Assembly (NCBI GenBank): GCA_963635575.1
Contig: CAVHFU010000001.1
Location: 1-64,000, forward strand
Length of the DNA stretch: 64,000 nucleotides
Source: RGIG9151 sp963635575
GTDB taxonomy: Bacteria > Bacillota > Clostridia > TANB77 > RGIG9151
Reading direction: 5' to 3'
Made by a program: the position numbers and the translations under genes. This document shows, piece after piece, positions 33,956-41,495 of this stretch (within the stretch, counting starts at the first letter, position 1; each line of letters begins with the position of its first letter). The notes beneath the pieces were generated by a model. It ran no database searches. It saw only the letters and a program-made list of their open reading frames with translations, and was not told the DNA's origin.

Positions 33956-35047
33956 TTATACATTAAATCTAAATAAAACAACGTCTCCGTCTTTCATAAC
34001 ATATTCTTTTCCTTCTGACCTTACAAGGCCTTTTTCTCTTGCTGCTACTAATGATTTTAGATTAATTAAATCATCATAAGAAACAACTTCTGCACGAATA
34101 AATCCTCTTTCAATGTCGCTATGAATTTTTCCGGCAGCTTGTGGCGCTTTAGTTCCTTCTTTAATTGTCCATGCCCTAACTTCAGGTTCTCCTGCAGTTA
34201 AAAAGCTAATAAGCCCAAGTAATTTATAACTTGCGCGAATAAGCTTGTCTAGTCCGGGTTCAGACACACCTAAATCTTTTAAGAATTCTAGCTTTTCTTC
34301 ATCTTCCAAAGTAGATAGTTCTTCTTCAATTTTAGCTGAAATAGCAATTGCACTACTTCCTTCTTCCTCAGCAATTTTCTTGAGTTCAATAAATCTGCTG
34401 TTTTCATCTGCAGTAGCAATCTCATCTTCACTAACATTTCCTACATATAAAACAGGTTTTGAAGTAAGTAAAAATGTATTTTTTATTATTTCCTTTTCAT
34501 CATCATTCATTTCCATTGTTCTAATTGGACGTCCAGCTTCTAAGTGTGCCTTTGCACGGGTTAATGTATCTACTTCTATTTGCATTTTTTTATCAGCACG
34601 AGCAGCCTTTATAGCCTTTTCAAGTTTCTTTTCAACAGCATCCATATCCGAGAAAATCAATTCCAAATTAATAGTCTCAACATCTCTTTTGGGGTTTATA
34701 TCGCCATCAACATGTACAATATCTTGGTTTTCAAAACATCTTACAACATGAACTATTGCATCAACTTCTCTAATATGTGATAAGAACTTATTTCCAAGTC
34801 CTTCTCCCTTGCTTGCCCCTTTAACTAATCCTGCAATATCTACAAATTCAACAACGGCAGGAGTAACCTTTTCCGGGTTATATATTTTTGCTAATTCGTT
34901 TAATCTATTATCCGGTACTGCAACAACACCAACATTAGGCTCAATAGTACAAAACGGATAGTTAGCACATTCCGCACCGGCTTTTGTAATAGCATTAAAC
35001 AACGTACTTTTTCCCACATTAGGTAATCCAACGATACCAAGTTTCAT
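33956..35047 (-). CDS. ychF: Redox-regulated ATPase YchF (Obg-family)
   Basis: Ribosome-associated P-loop NTPase of the Obg family that prefers ATP. GLPNVGKSTLFNAIT (G1), DIAGLVKGASKGEG (G3) and the C-terminal TGS-like domain (IHSDIERGFIRAEVVSYDDL) are visible. Length 363 is standard. The promoter lies in the 110-bp segment upstream, a segment duplicated 1.5 kb away. Confidence 0.96.
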   Translation of the reverse strand: MKLGIVGLPNVGKSTLFNAITKAGAECANYPFCTIEPNVGVVAVPDNRLNELAKIYNPEKVTPAVVEFVDIAGLVKGASKGEGLGNKFLSHIREVDAIVHVVRCFENQDIVHVDGDINPKRDVETINLELIFSDMDAVEKKLEKAIKAARADKKMQIEVDTLTRAKAHLEAGRPIRTMEMNDDEKEIIKNTFLLTSKPVLYVGNVSEDEIATADENSRFIELKKIAEEEGSSAIAISAKIEEELSTLEDEEKLEFLKDLGVSEPGLDKLIRASYKLLGLISFLTAGEPEVRAWTIKEGTKAPQAAGKIHSDIERGFIRAEVVSYDDLINLKSLVAAREKGLVRSEGKEYVMKDGDVVLFRFNV

Positions 35048-35060
35048 TTTATTTCCTTCC

Positions 35061-35170
35061 TTTCAAAAGCAGTATTTTTCACCGTTAAAACAATATCTAA
35101 TTAAACAACTACGTTATTGTACAATATTTTCTAATTATGGTCAAGTTTTAGATTATGTAAAAATAATAAC
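35061..35170. repeat. 110-bp direct repeat, copy 1 (ychF promoter region)
   Basis: Matches 36605-36714 over 110 bp with only two differences (G/A at 35069 and C/T within AACTACG). It contains the ychF promoter and leader. The two copies bracket the IS30 remnant and toxin-antitoxin pair. Confidence 0.95.
35116..35144 (-). promoter_or_regulatory. Sigma-A promoter of ychF
   Basis: On the minus strand TTGACC (35139-35144), a 17-nt spacer and TACAAT (35116-35121). The identical promoter recurs at 36660-36688 in the second copy of the repeat, upstream of the antitoxin gene. Confidence 0.8.
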
Positions 35171-35174
35171 CGTA

Positions 35175-35203
35175 AATTGAAAAAGTAATTTCCGTTTGCA
35201 AAA
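35175..35203. repeat. Left terminal inverted repeat of the IS30 remnant
   Basis: 29 bp beginning AATTGAAAAAGTAATTTCCG, the exact reverse complement of 35919-35947. Starts 4 bp after the end of the 110-bp repeat. Confidence 0.93.
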
Positions 35204-35306
35204 TAACAAAGCAGATTTTACTTTTACACTAAAATGAATTGAAAGATTAACTTCTTGTATTTAAAATAAAAGTGTGTGTTCCTGTGGTTTAAAGGAGGTT
35301 TTATTT

Positions 35307-35699
35307 ATGAAAGGTTCACATTTAACAATGGAAGATAGACAAAAAATACAAGAAGGTATTAAAAAAGAGTTAACAAAAATAGAAATTGCTAAAAACATTG
35401 GCAAAGATCCTACTACTGTGACCCTCAAAGGCCTAGTCAAAAACCACACGTTGAAAACAATCATAACCTAGTAAGAGATATTATCTCCTAACGGGCGTTA
35501 CTTAAAAAACTTAACACAGATTGATTTGGAATTAATGTTTTCCCATATTAATTCTACTCCTAGAAAAGTCTTAAATGGTAAAACTCCTTATGAAGCCTTT
35601 GCATTCTTATATGGAGAAGAAATACTTAAGAAATTTAATATACAAAAGATAGCAAAAGATACGGTTATATTACAACCGTATCTTTTAAAACTCTCTTAA
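35307..35699 (+). pseudogene. IS30-type transposase, internally deleted
   Basis: The N-terminal fragment (35307-35471) starts after AAAGGAGG and encodes the IS30 HTH region (MKGSHLTMEDRQKIQEGI, KIEIAKNIGKDPTTV), then runs out of family similarity and stops. After a deletion, the C-terminal fragment (35475-35699, different frame) encodes the conserved end of IS30 transposases (HINSTPRKVLNGKTPYEAF, FLYGE). About two-thirds of a normal protein, including the DDE residues, is missing. A 13-bp perfect hairpin (35654-35666 with 35674-35686) lies near its 3' end. Confidence 0.88.
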
Positions 35700-35918
35700 T
35701 TCAAAAACCACAGGAACACATTTCTTATTGAATACTTTAATTCCGAAACGAACAGAAGTTAATCTTTCATAAAAAAATATTTAACATCTTTTCGTTTGTT
35801 TGCCATACTCAATTTTCCGTTTCTGTAACTTAATATTACATTATTTTTTTGATTTTTTCAAGATATTAAGTTCAAAAAATACCTAAAAACTGAACTTTAT
35901 CTTTCATCCGGAATTTAG

Positions 35919-35947
35919 TTTTGCAAACGGAAATTACTTTTTCAATT
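35919..35947. repeat. Right terminal inverted repeat of the IS30 remnant
   Basis: 29 bp, the exact reverse complement of 35175-35203. It supplies the last codons and the stop codon of the toxin gene on the minus strand. Confidence 0.93.
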
Positions 35948-36269
35948 CACCATCTTTTAAATATTTTTCCCAATCCATAAATGCATGACCTATTCTTAAT
36001 ACTGATGCTTTAGAATTCCCCTCATCAACTACATAAAATATTATATAATTCCTCACATTAATTTTTCTAATATTTTCATGTCCAGTCAATTCTTTATCCA
36101 ATACAAGCATACTTCCTGCTATATTTTCTAAACTATTTAATTTTTGTTTAAATAAAATCTTGTATTTATCGGCTATAATATCTTCTGCCAAGTCATCTCT
36201 TAAATATGAAATAATGTTTTCTAAATCACCAATAGCAGTTTCTGAAATTTCCACTATGTATTTTTTCAT
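35934..36269 (-). CDS. RelE/ParE-superfamily toxin
   Basis: A 111-residue toxin of the RelE/ParE fold. Seen are the N-terminal strand and helix (YIVEISETAIGDLENIISYLRDD), then IRKINVRNYIIFYVVDE and SVLRIGHAFMDWEKYL, the typical core strands. The last four residues (ELKK) and the stop are encoded by the IS30 inverted repeat, so the original C-terminus was replaced. Members either cleave mRNA on the ribosome or poison gyrase; which applies here is not clear. The ATG is preceded by GGAG and lies 14 bp after the antitoxin stop. Confidence 0.85.
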   Translation of the reverse strand: MKKYIVEISETAIGDLENIISYLRDDLAEDIIADKYKILFKQKLNSLENIAGSMLVLDKELTGHENIRKINVRNYIIFYVVDEGNSKASVLRIGHAFMDWEKYLKDGELKK

Positions 36270-36283
36270 ATGTTCTCTCCATT

Positions 36284-36526
36284 TTATAAATTATCGATTT
36301 TTGCAAAAACTTCCTCTAAAGAATATACTCTGTTAGCTTTTATATCATCTATACCAGCCTGTAATTTTTCTTTCAAATCCTTTTTGCTTTTTATTGTTAC
36401 ACTATCTGGTGCTTCAGCATCTATATATGATAATTTTAAATATTCTATAAAATTAATAACTTGAGTTGTAAGAGTTTCAGGCAATGTATCTATTTCATTA
36501 TATAATCTTTGTTTTTCTATAGACAT
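36284..36526 (-). CDS. Antitoxin of the RelE/ParE-type module
   Basis: An 80-residue protein, helical and acidic, with a C-terminal segment (ANRVYSLEEVFAKIDNL) of the kind that wraps RelE/ParE toxins. The N-terminal part (LPETLTTQVINFIEYLKL) resembles DUF2281-like antitoxin helices. Antitoxin-first order and tight spacing support the pairing. The ATG at 36526 is set by GGAGGTG about 6 nt upstream; 36541 lacks it. Upstream lies an AT-rich region and then the second copy of the ychF promoter segment. Confidence 0.78.
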   Translation of the reverse strand: MSIEKQRLYNEIDTLPETLTTQVINFIEYLKLSYIDAEAPDSVTIKSKKDLKEKLQAGIDDIKANRVYSLEEVFAKIDNL

Positions 36527-36604
36527 ACCTACCACCTCCATAATAAATTTATACTCTTATACCTAACTATATATAGTATATCATATTTTACAAAATTTTG
36601 TACA

Positions 36605-36714
36605 TTTCAAAAACAGTATTTTTCACCGTTAAAACAATATCTAATTAAACAACTATGTTATTGTACAATATTTTCTAATTATGGTCAAGTTTTAGATTAT
36701 GTAAAAATAATAAC
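36605..36714. repeat. 110-bp direct repeat, copy 2
   Basis: Second copy of the ychF upstream segment (see 35061-35170), two mismatches. It carries the same TTGACC-17-TACAAT promoter on the minus strand, pointing toward the antitoxin-toxin pair. Confidence 0.95.
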
Positions 36715-36720
36715 AGACAC

Positions 36721-36756
36721 GGCACAGTATATATAGCAGAATTTATATACTGTACC
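36721..36756 (-). terminator. Probable terminator of dapA
   Basis: A 10-bp perfect stem (ACAGTATATA at 36724-36733 with TATATACTGT at 36744-36753), extendable to 13 bp, about 23 bp after the dapA stop. Its T-rich tail is interrupted. Confidence 0.55.
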
Positions 36757-36778
36757 TTGCCTGTTGGTTATTTCATAT

Positions 36779-37657
36779 CTAGCCATAATAATTTTCTAAG
36801 GCTTTAGAAATTTTTAATTGTCCGATTTCATCTACATCAACAAGTGGCAACCTGCATTTTCCCACATCAAATCCTATTTGACGAACTGCCTCCTTAACCG
36901 GTATAGGATTTACTTCAAAAAATAACGTATTGATTAATTCTATTGCCTTTAATTGTAATTCTCTGCTTTTTTCAATCTCACCATTTAGGAAACTCTTTAC
37001 CATATTATGTGTGTCATTTGGAATAACATTTGCCGAAACGGATATAACTCCTTTCCCTCCCAAAGCTAAGATAGGTAATACTTGGTCATCATTTCCAGAA
37101 TAAATATGTAGCTCATCTCCGCATAGTGATGCTATTTCTGCAATTTGTGAGAAGTTCCCGCTTGCTTCTTTTATTCCAACGATATTTTTCAACTTAGAAA
37201 GTTCATATGCAGTTTTAGAATTAATGTTAAGTCCCGTTCTTGATGGCACATTATATACTATAATCGGAATACCAATTTCATTAATAAGCCTATAATGTTC
37301 TATTATTCCTCTTTGCGTTGTCTTATTGTAATACGGTGTAACTACTAACGCACCATCTGCTTTTAAATCCAATGCCATTTTTGTCCTTTTTACTGCCACC
37401 TTGGTATCGTTTGCCCCTGTTCCTACAATTACAGGGATGCGCCCATTAGAAATTTTAACTGTAAACTCCGCAACTTCTCTCCATTCATCTTCATTCATCG
37501 TCGATGGTTCTCCGGTAGTTCCACATACAATAATTGCATCTGTTTCATTCTCAATATGAAACTCAATTAATTCCTCCAAAACTTCGAAATTAATTCCATT
37601 ATTAATAAATGGTGTAACAAGTGCAACACCCGAACCAGTAAATAATATTTTTTTCAT
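36779..37657 (-). CDS. dapA: 4-hydroxy-tetrahydrodipicolinate synthase
   Basis: Condenses pyruvate with aspartate semialdehyde on the path to lysine, diaminopimelate and, in spores, dipicolinate. TIM-barrel motifs are visible: GTTGEPSTMNEDEW, the Tyr of VVTPYYNKT, YNVPSRTGLN, and the Schiff-base Lys in IVGIKEASGN. Length 292. The ATG at 37657 has GGAGGG 6 nt upstream. It stands alone, between a carbohydrate-binding protein gene and the toxin-antitoxin island. Confidence 0.96.
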   Translation of the reverse strand: MKKILFTGSGVALVTPFINNGINFEVLEELIEFHIENETDAIIVCGTTGEPSTMNEDEWREVAEFTVKISNGRIPVIVGTGANDTKVAVKRTKMALDLKADGALVVTPYYNKTTQRGIIEHYRLINEIGIPIIVYNVPSRTGLNINSKTAYELSKLKNIVGIKEASGNFSQIAEIASLCGDELHIYSGNDDQVLPILALGGKGVISVSANVIPNDTHNMVKSFLNGEIEKSRELQLKAIELINTLFFEVNPIPVKEAVRQIGFDVGKCRLPLVDVDEIGQLKISKALENYYG

Positions 37658-37696
37658 TTTTTGCCCTCCTATTTTAAAATTCAATATAGGTTTATG

Positions 37697-37733
37697 CTAA
37701 AAATAAAAAAATAGACGACACAAAGTCGTCTAT
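37697..37733 (-). terminator. Terminator of the 37750-38316 gene
   Basis: A perfect 9-bp stem (ATAGACGAC at 37711-37719 with GTCGTCTAT at 37725-37733), then TTTTTT-A-TTTT on the minus strand. It separates this gene from dapA. Confidence 0.9.
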
Positions 37734-37749
37734 CAAATGTCTTTTATTA

Positions 37750-38316
37750 TTATTTCCATAATCCAGAGAAAATTCCCTTATTTTTCTTTCCGTTTCCTGT
37801 AAGTTCTCTAGGAATGAAATTAAATAATCTATAAAACATTAACTTGTTTTTCTTTCTTTGAATATAAGCTTCTGTTATGTTCTTAGAAGGAACTAAGCTT
37901 AATTCATTTGGAATAGCAGGAGTTGCATTCTCAATTATTTTTGAGATTTCACTCATCTTAGCTTCTACTTTACTTGTAACAGGCGAAATAATAGTTTCAG
38001 CTGTTGCTTTTATCATCTTAGGCTTAGAAATTGCATAAGAATAATTCTTACATGCATTGTTATCCCAATTATTACTTCCGTCTCTGAAACAGAAATTAAT
38101 TGAGTCAGCTTTCGCCATTGGAACTTCAGCTACAAACCCTTCGTTAGTTTTAGTCATCTTTATTTCAGTTAAGTTATCCCACATCATTCCAAAACCTAAA
38201 TGAATATAAACATCTGCTCCGGCACTCTTTGATAAAGACCCATTATATACAATCTTAGCTGTTTTTCCTTGGTATAAGTCATCAGCATTTATAAAAACAT
38301 TCCCTTTGCTTCTCAT
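37750..38316 (-). CDS. Carbohydrate-binding (CBM25-like) protein without catalytic domain
   Basis: A 188-residue protein whose first half resembles a CBM25/CBM26 starch-binding module (KIVYNGSLSKSAGADVYIHL, FCFRDGSNNWDNN with the aromatic and Asn pattern). The second half is a helical linker and a basic tail. There is no signal peptide, so it is probably cytosolic, where glycogen would be the likely ligand. Such single modules could recruit enzymes to glycogen. The ATG at 38316 has GGAGG 8 nt upstream. It has its own terminator. Confidence 0.7.
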   Translation of the reverse strand: MRSKGNVFINADDLYQGKTAKIVYNGSLSKSAGADVYIHLGFGMMWDNLTEIKMTKTNEGFVAEVPMAKADSINFCFRDGSNNWDNNACKNYSYAISKPKMIKATAETIISPVTSKVEAKMSEISKIIENATPAIPNELSLVPSKNITEAYIQRKKNKLMFYRLFNFIPRELTGNGKKNKGIFSGLWK

Positions 38317-38492
38317 AATTCTAACCTCCACTTATCTTTTGAATATCACTTTTTCTACCCTAGGTATCGTCATTTTTTTTCGAGACTTAACACTTTTTAA
38401 AAAAAATATTAAAAAGACTATCATTTTTTAATATTTTATTATATAATTCAAATTGTGGATAAAGCCACAAAAATAAACGGAGGATGATACTT

Positions 38493-40526
38493 ATGAAAAA
38501 GATTTTTTTACTTCTTATGGTAGTTATCGTATTAACTACATCTTCTTTCGCACAAACGACATTTAGTGACTTGCCTGAAGGACACTGGGCAAAGGGTGCT
38601 GTAGAAGAAATGGTCAAACAAGGAATAATTTCCGGTTATACCGATGGTACTTTTAGACCAAATGCAGAACTTTCAAAAATACACAGTTTATTGCTTCTTG
38701 CAAGAATCGCAGGATTAAACGACAATGCCACTGCTGCTTCAAAGTATGCTAGTACATATTCATCAACATTATCAAAATACTCTACTCAATATAAAACAGA
38801 TGTTGCATACTTACTTGGAACAGGAGTTTTAAATGAAAGTGACCTTGATTCTCTTATTGGCGACGATGTTGTTAACAAGGGATTAAGTCGTGAAGAAATG
38901 GCTATGCTTGTTACAAAAGTTCTTGGAAAAGATAAAGAAGCTACAAGCAAATCTTTAATAATTTTAAATTTCAGCGATGCTTCTGAAATTTCAGCAAAAA
39001 TGAAACCATATGTTTATTATGTTCATTCACAAGGATATATGAACGGAATTGATAGTGAAAACTTTGCTCCAAAGATGATTTTAACAAGAGCTCAAGCCGC
39101 TTCTGTTTTCCAAAGGATTTATAAATTAGTTGATATTAAACCTTCTAATACAACCACTCCATCAACTCCGGCGGCTACATCTTTTGTAAATGGTACAATT
39201 ACTAAAATTGATACTTCATTAAAAAGTGTTTGGATAAAGGACGGTAATGGAAATACAGAAGAATACAGTTATGATACAAAAACAGAATTCTATGTAAATT
39301 CTACAAAGAAAACCTCTTCTATAATGGCAAAAAATGCCAAAGTGTCTGCTACTTTGTCAAACGGAGAATATATTACAATAATGAATATTTCTAGTGGTGC
39401 TAATGTTGAAACGACTACCGTTTCCGGTACTATTAGTGCATTTAACACATCTAAGAAAACTGTTACAATAAAAAAAGGTTCTAAGACTTATACTTACACT
39501 TATGATACAAACACAAAGTTCATTTTAGACGGGAAAACTTCTACTTACTCAAAAACACTTCTAAAGAATAAAAATGTAGAAGCAACTATTGAAGATGAAA
39601 CTCTTATTAAAACATTTAGTGTTACTACAGTAGAAACTCTTATTGGCGAAATAACAGAAGTAAACAAAACTAAAGGTTATCTTTTGATTGAAGATGAAGA
39701 TGGTGATGAATATATCATCATGGATGAATATTTAGATAAATATGATGATGACGACGAGGATTACACCTTCGATGATGATACAGATTTCACTTATAATGGT
39801 GCTTCTTATTCATATTCTAAAATTTCCACTACTTCTTACCTTTACAAAAAAGGAAACTACGTAAAACTTACCTTAAGCAGTACCGACTATATTAAAACAT
39901 TAGCAGTTGCTACTTCTAAATCGAAATTAGATTCTTCTAGCAGTTCTTCTGACAAAACAATAACCGGCGAAATAACCGAAGCTGATAAGTCTGATGGATA
40001 CATTATTATTGATGATGATTATATCTTAATGGATGAAGAAATTGACAATTATGAAGAAGGCGATGAGGATTATTACTTTAACTCAGACGATACAGATTTT
40101 TACTATAATGGTGCTACTCAGAAATATAAAAATGCGAAATCATATATTTACAAAGAAGGTAATTACATCAGAATAACATTAGACGGAGATGAAATTACAA
40201 AATTAGAAGTTGCATCCTCAGAATCAAAACTTGACTCTTCTAGTAGTTCTTCAACAGATATTTCTGATGGATATGTTTTCGGAACTATTACTGACCTTGA
40301 TGAAGATTATATAGATATAGAAGATGATGACGGCGAAGAATATACATTTGAAATCGGCAGTGATTGCGTAATAATAGAACGTTCTTCCGATGATCCAGAA
40401 GGAGATTTGTATGTTTATAATGACGAGTATGACGATATTTTAGGAGAAGATGACGAAGTTGTAATATTTGTTTACAAAAAAACTTCTAGTAAATACTACA
40501 CAAGTTTAATAATTTTAATGGATTAA
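38493..40526 (+). CDS. SLH surface protein with acidic OB-like repeats
   Basis: Exported 677-residue surface protein. A signal peptide (1-20) is followed by three SLH repeats (about 21-210; the first with GYTDGTFRPNAELSK, the third with APKMILTRAQAASVF). A Thr/Pro linker follows, then a series of about 85-110-residue beta-rich repeats, each opening with a G-x-I-x-x-[VA]-[DN] strand (VNGTITKIDTS, VSGTISAFNTS, LIGEITEVNKT, ITGEITEADKS, VFGTITDLDED). The later repeats are extremely rich in Asp, Glu, Tyr and Ser, suggesting calcium binding or a hydrated surface layer. The start at 38493 is favoured, with GGAGG upstream. Monocistronic in appearance. Confidence 0.85.
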   Translation: MKKIFLLLMVVIVLTTSSFAQTTFSDLPEGHWAKGAVEEMVKQGIISGYTDGTFRPNAELSKIHSLLLLARIAGLNDNATAASKYASTYSSTLSKYSTQYKTDVAYLLGTGVLNESDLDSLIGDDVVNKGLSREEMAMLVTKVLGKDKEATSKSLIILNFSDASEISAKMKPYVYYVHSQGYMNGIDSENFAPKMILTRAQAASVFQRIYKLVDIKPSNTTTPSTPAATSFVNGTITKIDTSLKSVWIKDGNGNTEEYSYDTKTEFYVNSTKKTSSIMAKNAKVSATLSNGEYITIMNISSGANVETTTVSGTISAFNTSKKTVTIKKGSKTYTYTYDTNTKFILDGKTSTYSKTLLKNKNVEATIEDETLIKTFSVTTVETLIGEITEVNKTKGYLLIEDEDGDEYIIMDEYLDKYDDDDEDYTFDDDTDFTYNGASYSYSKISTTSYLYKKGNYVKLTLSSTDYIKTLAVATSKSKLDSSSSSSDKTITGEITEADKSDGYIIIDDDYILMDEEIDNYEEGDEDYYFNSDDTDFYYNGATQKYKNAKSYIYKEGNYIRITLDGDEITKLEVASSESKLDSSSSSSTDISDGYVFGTITDLDEDYIDIEDDDGEEYTFEIGSDCVIIERSSDDPEGDLYVYNDEYDDILGEDDEVVIFVYKKTSSKYYTSLIILMD

Positions 40527-40588
40527 TGGAATAAAATTTCTTCCATTTGACTATACTTTAATAAAACAAACTTATGGAGGTTAGTCCT

Positions 40589-40867
40589 ATGGAAGAAACT
40601 TTTAGTAATTTAACGCATATTGAAAAAAAGGACAACAGCATAATAGATTACTTCATAGATAAATTTTCAAAAACGAAACCCGACGATGTAGAACTTCAAG
40701 AATTAGTTAAATGTTTAAAAACGGCTCAAATCGAATTTGAAACTGCCGTTAATAATTATGAGTTTGCAAGTGAACCGGAGTTAATTGATTACTATACATA
40801 CAACATAAAAGCAACTCAAACAAGATATCAATATTTACTAAGAAAAGCTAAAGAAAAAGGGTTATAA
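40589..40867 (+). CDS. yaaL: YaaL-like DUF2508 protein
   Basis: A 92-residue helical protein of the DUF2508/YaaL family, with the family-like pattern of a central helix (LQELVKCLKTAQIEFETAVNNYEFA) and the end YYTYNIKATQTRYQYLL. It lies 10 bp upstream of bofA; the yaaL-bofA pair is conserved in Bacillus and many clostridia, which supports the call. The function is unknown. The start at 40589 has GGAGG 8 nt upstream. Confidence 0.8.
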   Translation: MEETFSNLTHIEKKDNSIIDYFIDKFSKTKPDDVELQELVKCLKTAQIEFETAVNNYEFASEPELIDYYTYNIKATQTRYQYLLRKAKEKGL

Positions 40868-40877
40868 GGAGGATAAA

Positions 40878-41129
40878 ATGAATTCTGTATTAGTTTATAT
40901 TTTAGCAGTTGTTGGGGTGTGTCTAATTGCAAAACTTTTGTCAGCCCCTCTTAAGATTGTTTTTAAGTTACTGGCAAATGCAGTTGTGGGAGCAATCGTA
41001 CTTGTCTTAATAAATTTTATTGGTGGTTTCTTTGCATTCCACATTGATTTAAATTTCATAACAGCATTAATTGCCGGAGCCTTGGGAGTGCCTGGGGTAA
41101 TTATTTTAGCAATAATTGAATTACTATAA
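40878..41129 (+). CDS. bofA: Pro-sigma-K processing inhibitor BofA
   Basis: An 83-residue membrane protein with two to three hydrophobic helices. The BofA C-terminal core is present: NFIGGFFAFHIDLNFITALIAGALGVPGVI. BofA sits in the outer forespore membrane and inhibits the SpoIVFB protease until the forespore signals, coupling sigma-K activation to forespore progress. AAGGAGG site. A strong terminator follows. Confidence 0.92.
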   Translation: MNSVLVYILAVVGVCLIAKLLSAPLKIVFKLLANAVVGAIVLVLINFIGGFFAFHIDLNFITALIAGALGVPGVIILAIIELL

Positions 41130-41142
41130 ATACATATAATTA

Positions 41143-41168
41143 GGGCCTGTAAAAAGGCCCTTTTTTCT
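41143..41168 (+). terminator. Terminator of yaaL-bofA
   Basis: GGGCCT (41143-41148), a 6-nt loop, AGGCCC (41155-41160) and six Ts (41161-41166). Confidence 0.92.
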
Positions 41169-41170
41169 TT

Positions 41171-41410
41171 CTATTCTAATTCTACCAAAATAATCTCTTC
41201 CCCTATTCTTCGAATATTTTCCCATGGAATTACAATGTCAGAGCCACCTCTAAAAAAACAAGGAAATAACCCTTGATTACATCCGGGGACAACTATTGCA
41301 TTTACTGTTCCCGTACAGTAGTCTATATCTACATCGCATACACATCCAAGTCTTTTAGCATCGCAAATATTAATTACCTCTTTATGTCTAAAGTCTATTA
41401 CTTTACTCAT
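41171..41410 (-). CDS. ylmC: YlmC/YmxH-family sporulation protein
   Basis: A 79-residue PRC-barrel protein of the YlmC/YmxH family, often found after sigE-sigG in spore formers. The start MSKVIDFRHKEVINICDAKRLGCVCDV and the end DIVIPWENIRRIGEEIILV are typical. The ATG at 41410 has GGGAGGT 6 nt upstream. The longer in-frame extension to 41479 would be encoded by the sigG terminator hairpin and is rejected. Its molecular role is unknown. Confidence 0.88.
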   Translation of the reverse strand: MSKVIDFRHKEVINICDAKRLGCVCDVDIDYCTGTVNAIVVPGCNQGLFPCFFRGGSDIVIPWENIRRIGEEIILVELE

Positions 41411-41442
41411 ATATGTACCTCCCAACTTTTTACTAACGTAAA

Positions 41443-41468
41443 AATGCAGAAGCCAAAGCTTCTGCATT
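41443..41468 (-). terminator. Terminator hairpin after sigG
   Basis: A perfect 11-bp stem (AATGCAGAAGC at 41443-41453, 4-nt loop, GCTTCTGCATT at 41458-41468) 27 bp after the sigG stop; the minus-strand T-run is short. Confidence 0.65.
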
Positions 41469-41495
41469 ATATTATTCATTTTTTTATTCTTTAGT

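Larger units (their letters stand above)
35175..35947 (+). mobile_element. IS30-family remnant with perfect 29-bp terminal inverted repeats
   Basis: A 773-bp element bounded by perfect 29-bp inverted repeats. Inside are only the beginning and end of an IS30-type transposase; the catalytic DDE core is deleted. It is non-autonomous but could be mobilised in trans while the ends are intact. Its right end overlaps the 3' end of the toxin gene. No certain target-site duplication is visible, probably because one flank has been rearranged next to the 110-bp repeat. Confidence 0.88.

Noticed and set aside
35654..35686. Strong 13-bp hairpin as an independent terminator or small RNA
   Set aside because: It lies in the coding end of the IS30 transposase fragment and is best explained as part of the element.
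41411..41479. N-terminal extension of ylmC
   Set aside because: The extension would be encoded by the sigG terminator hairpin, and a strong ribosome-binding site precedes the internal ATG.
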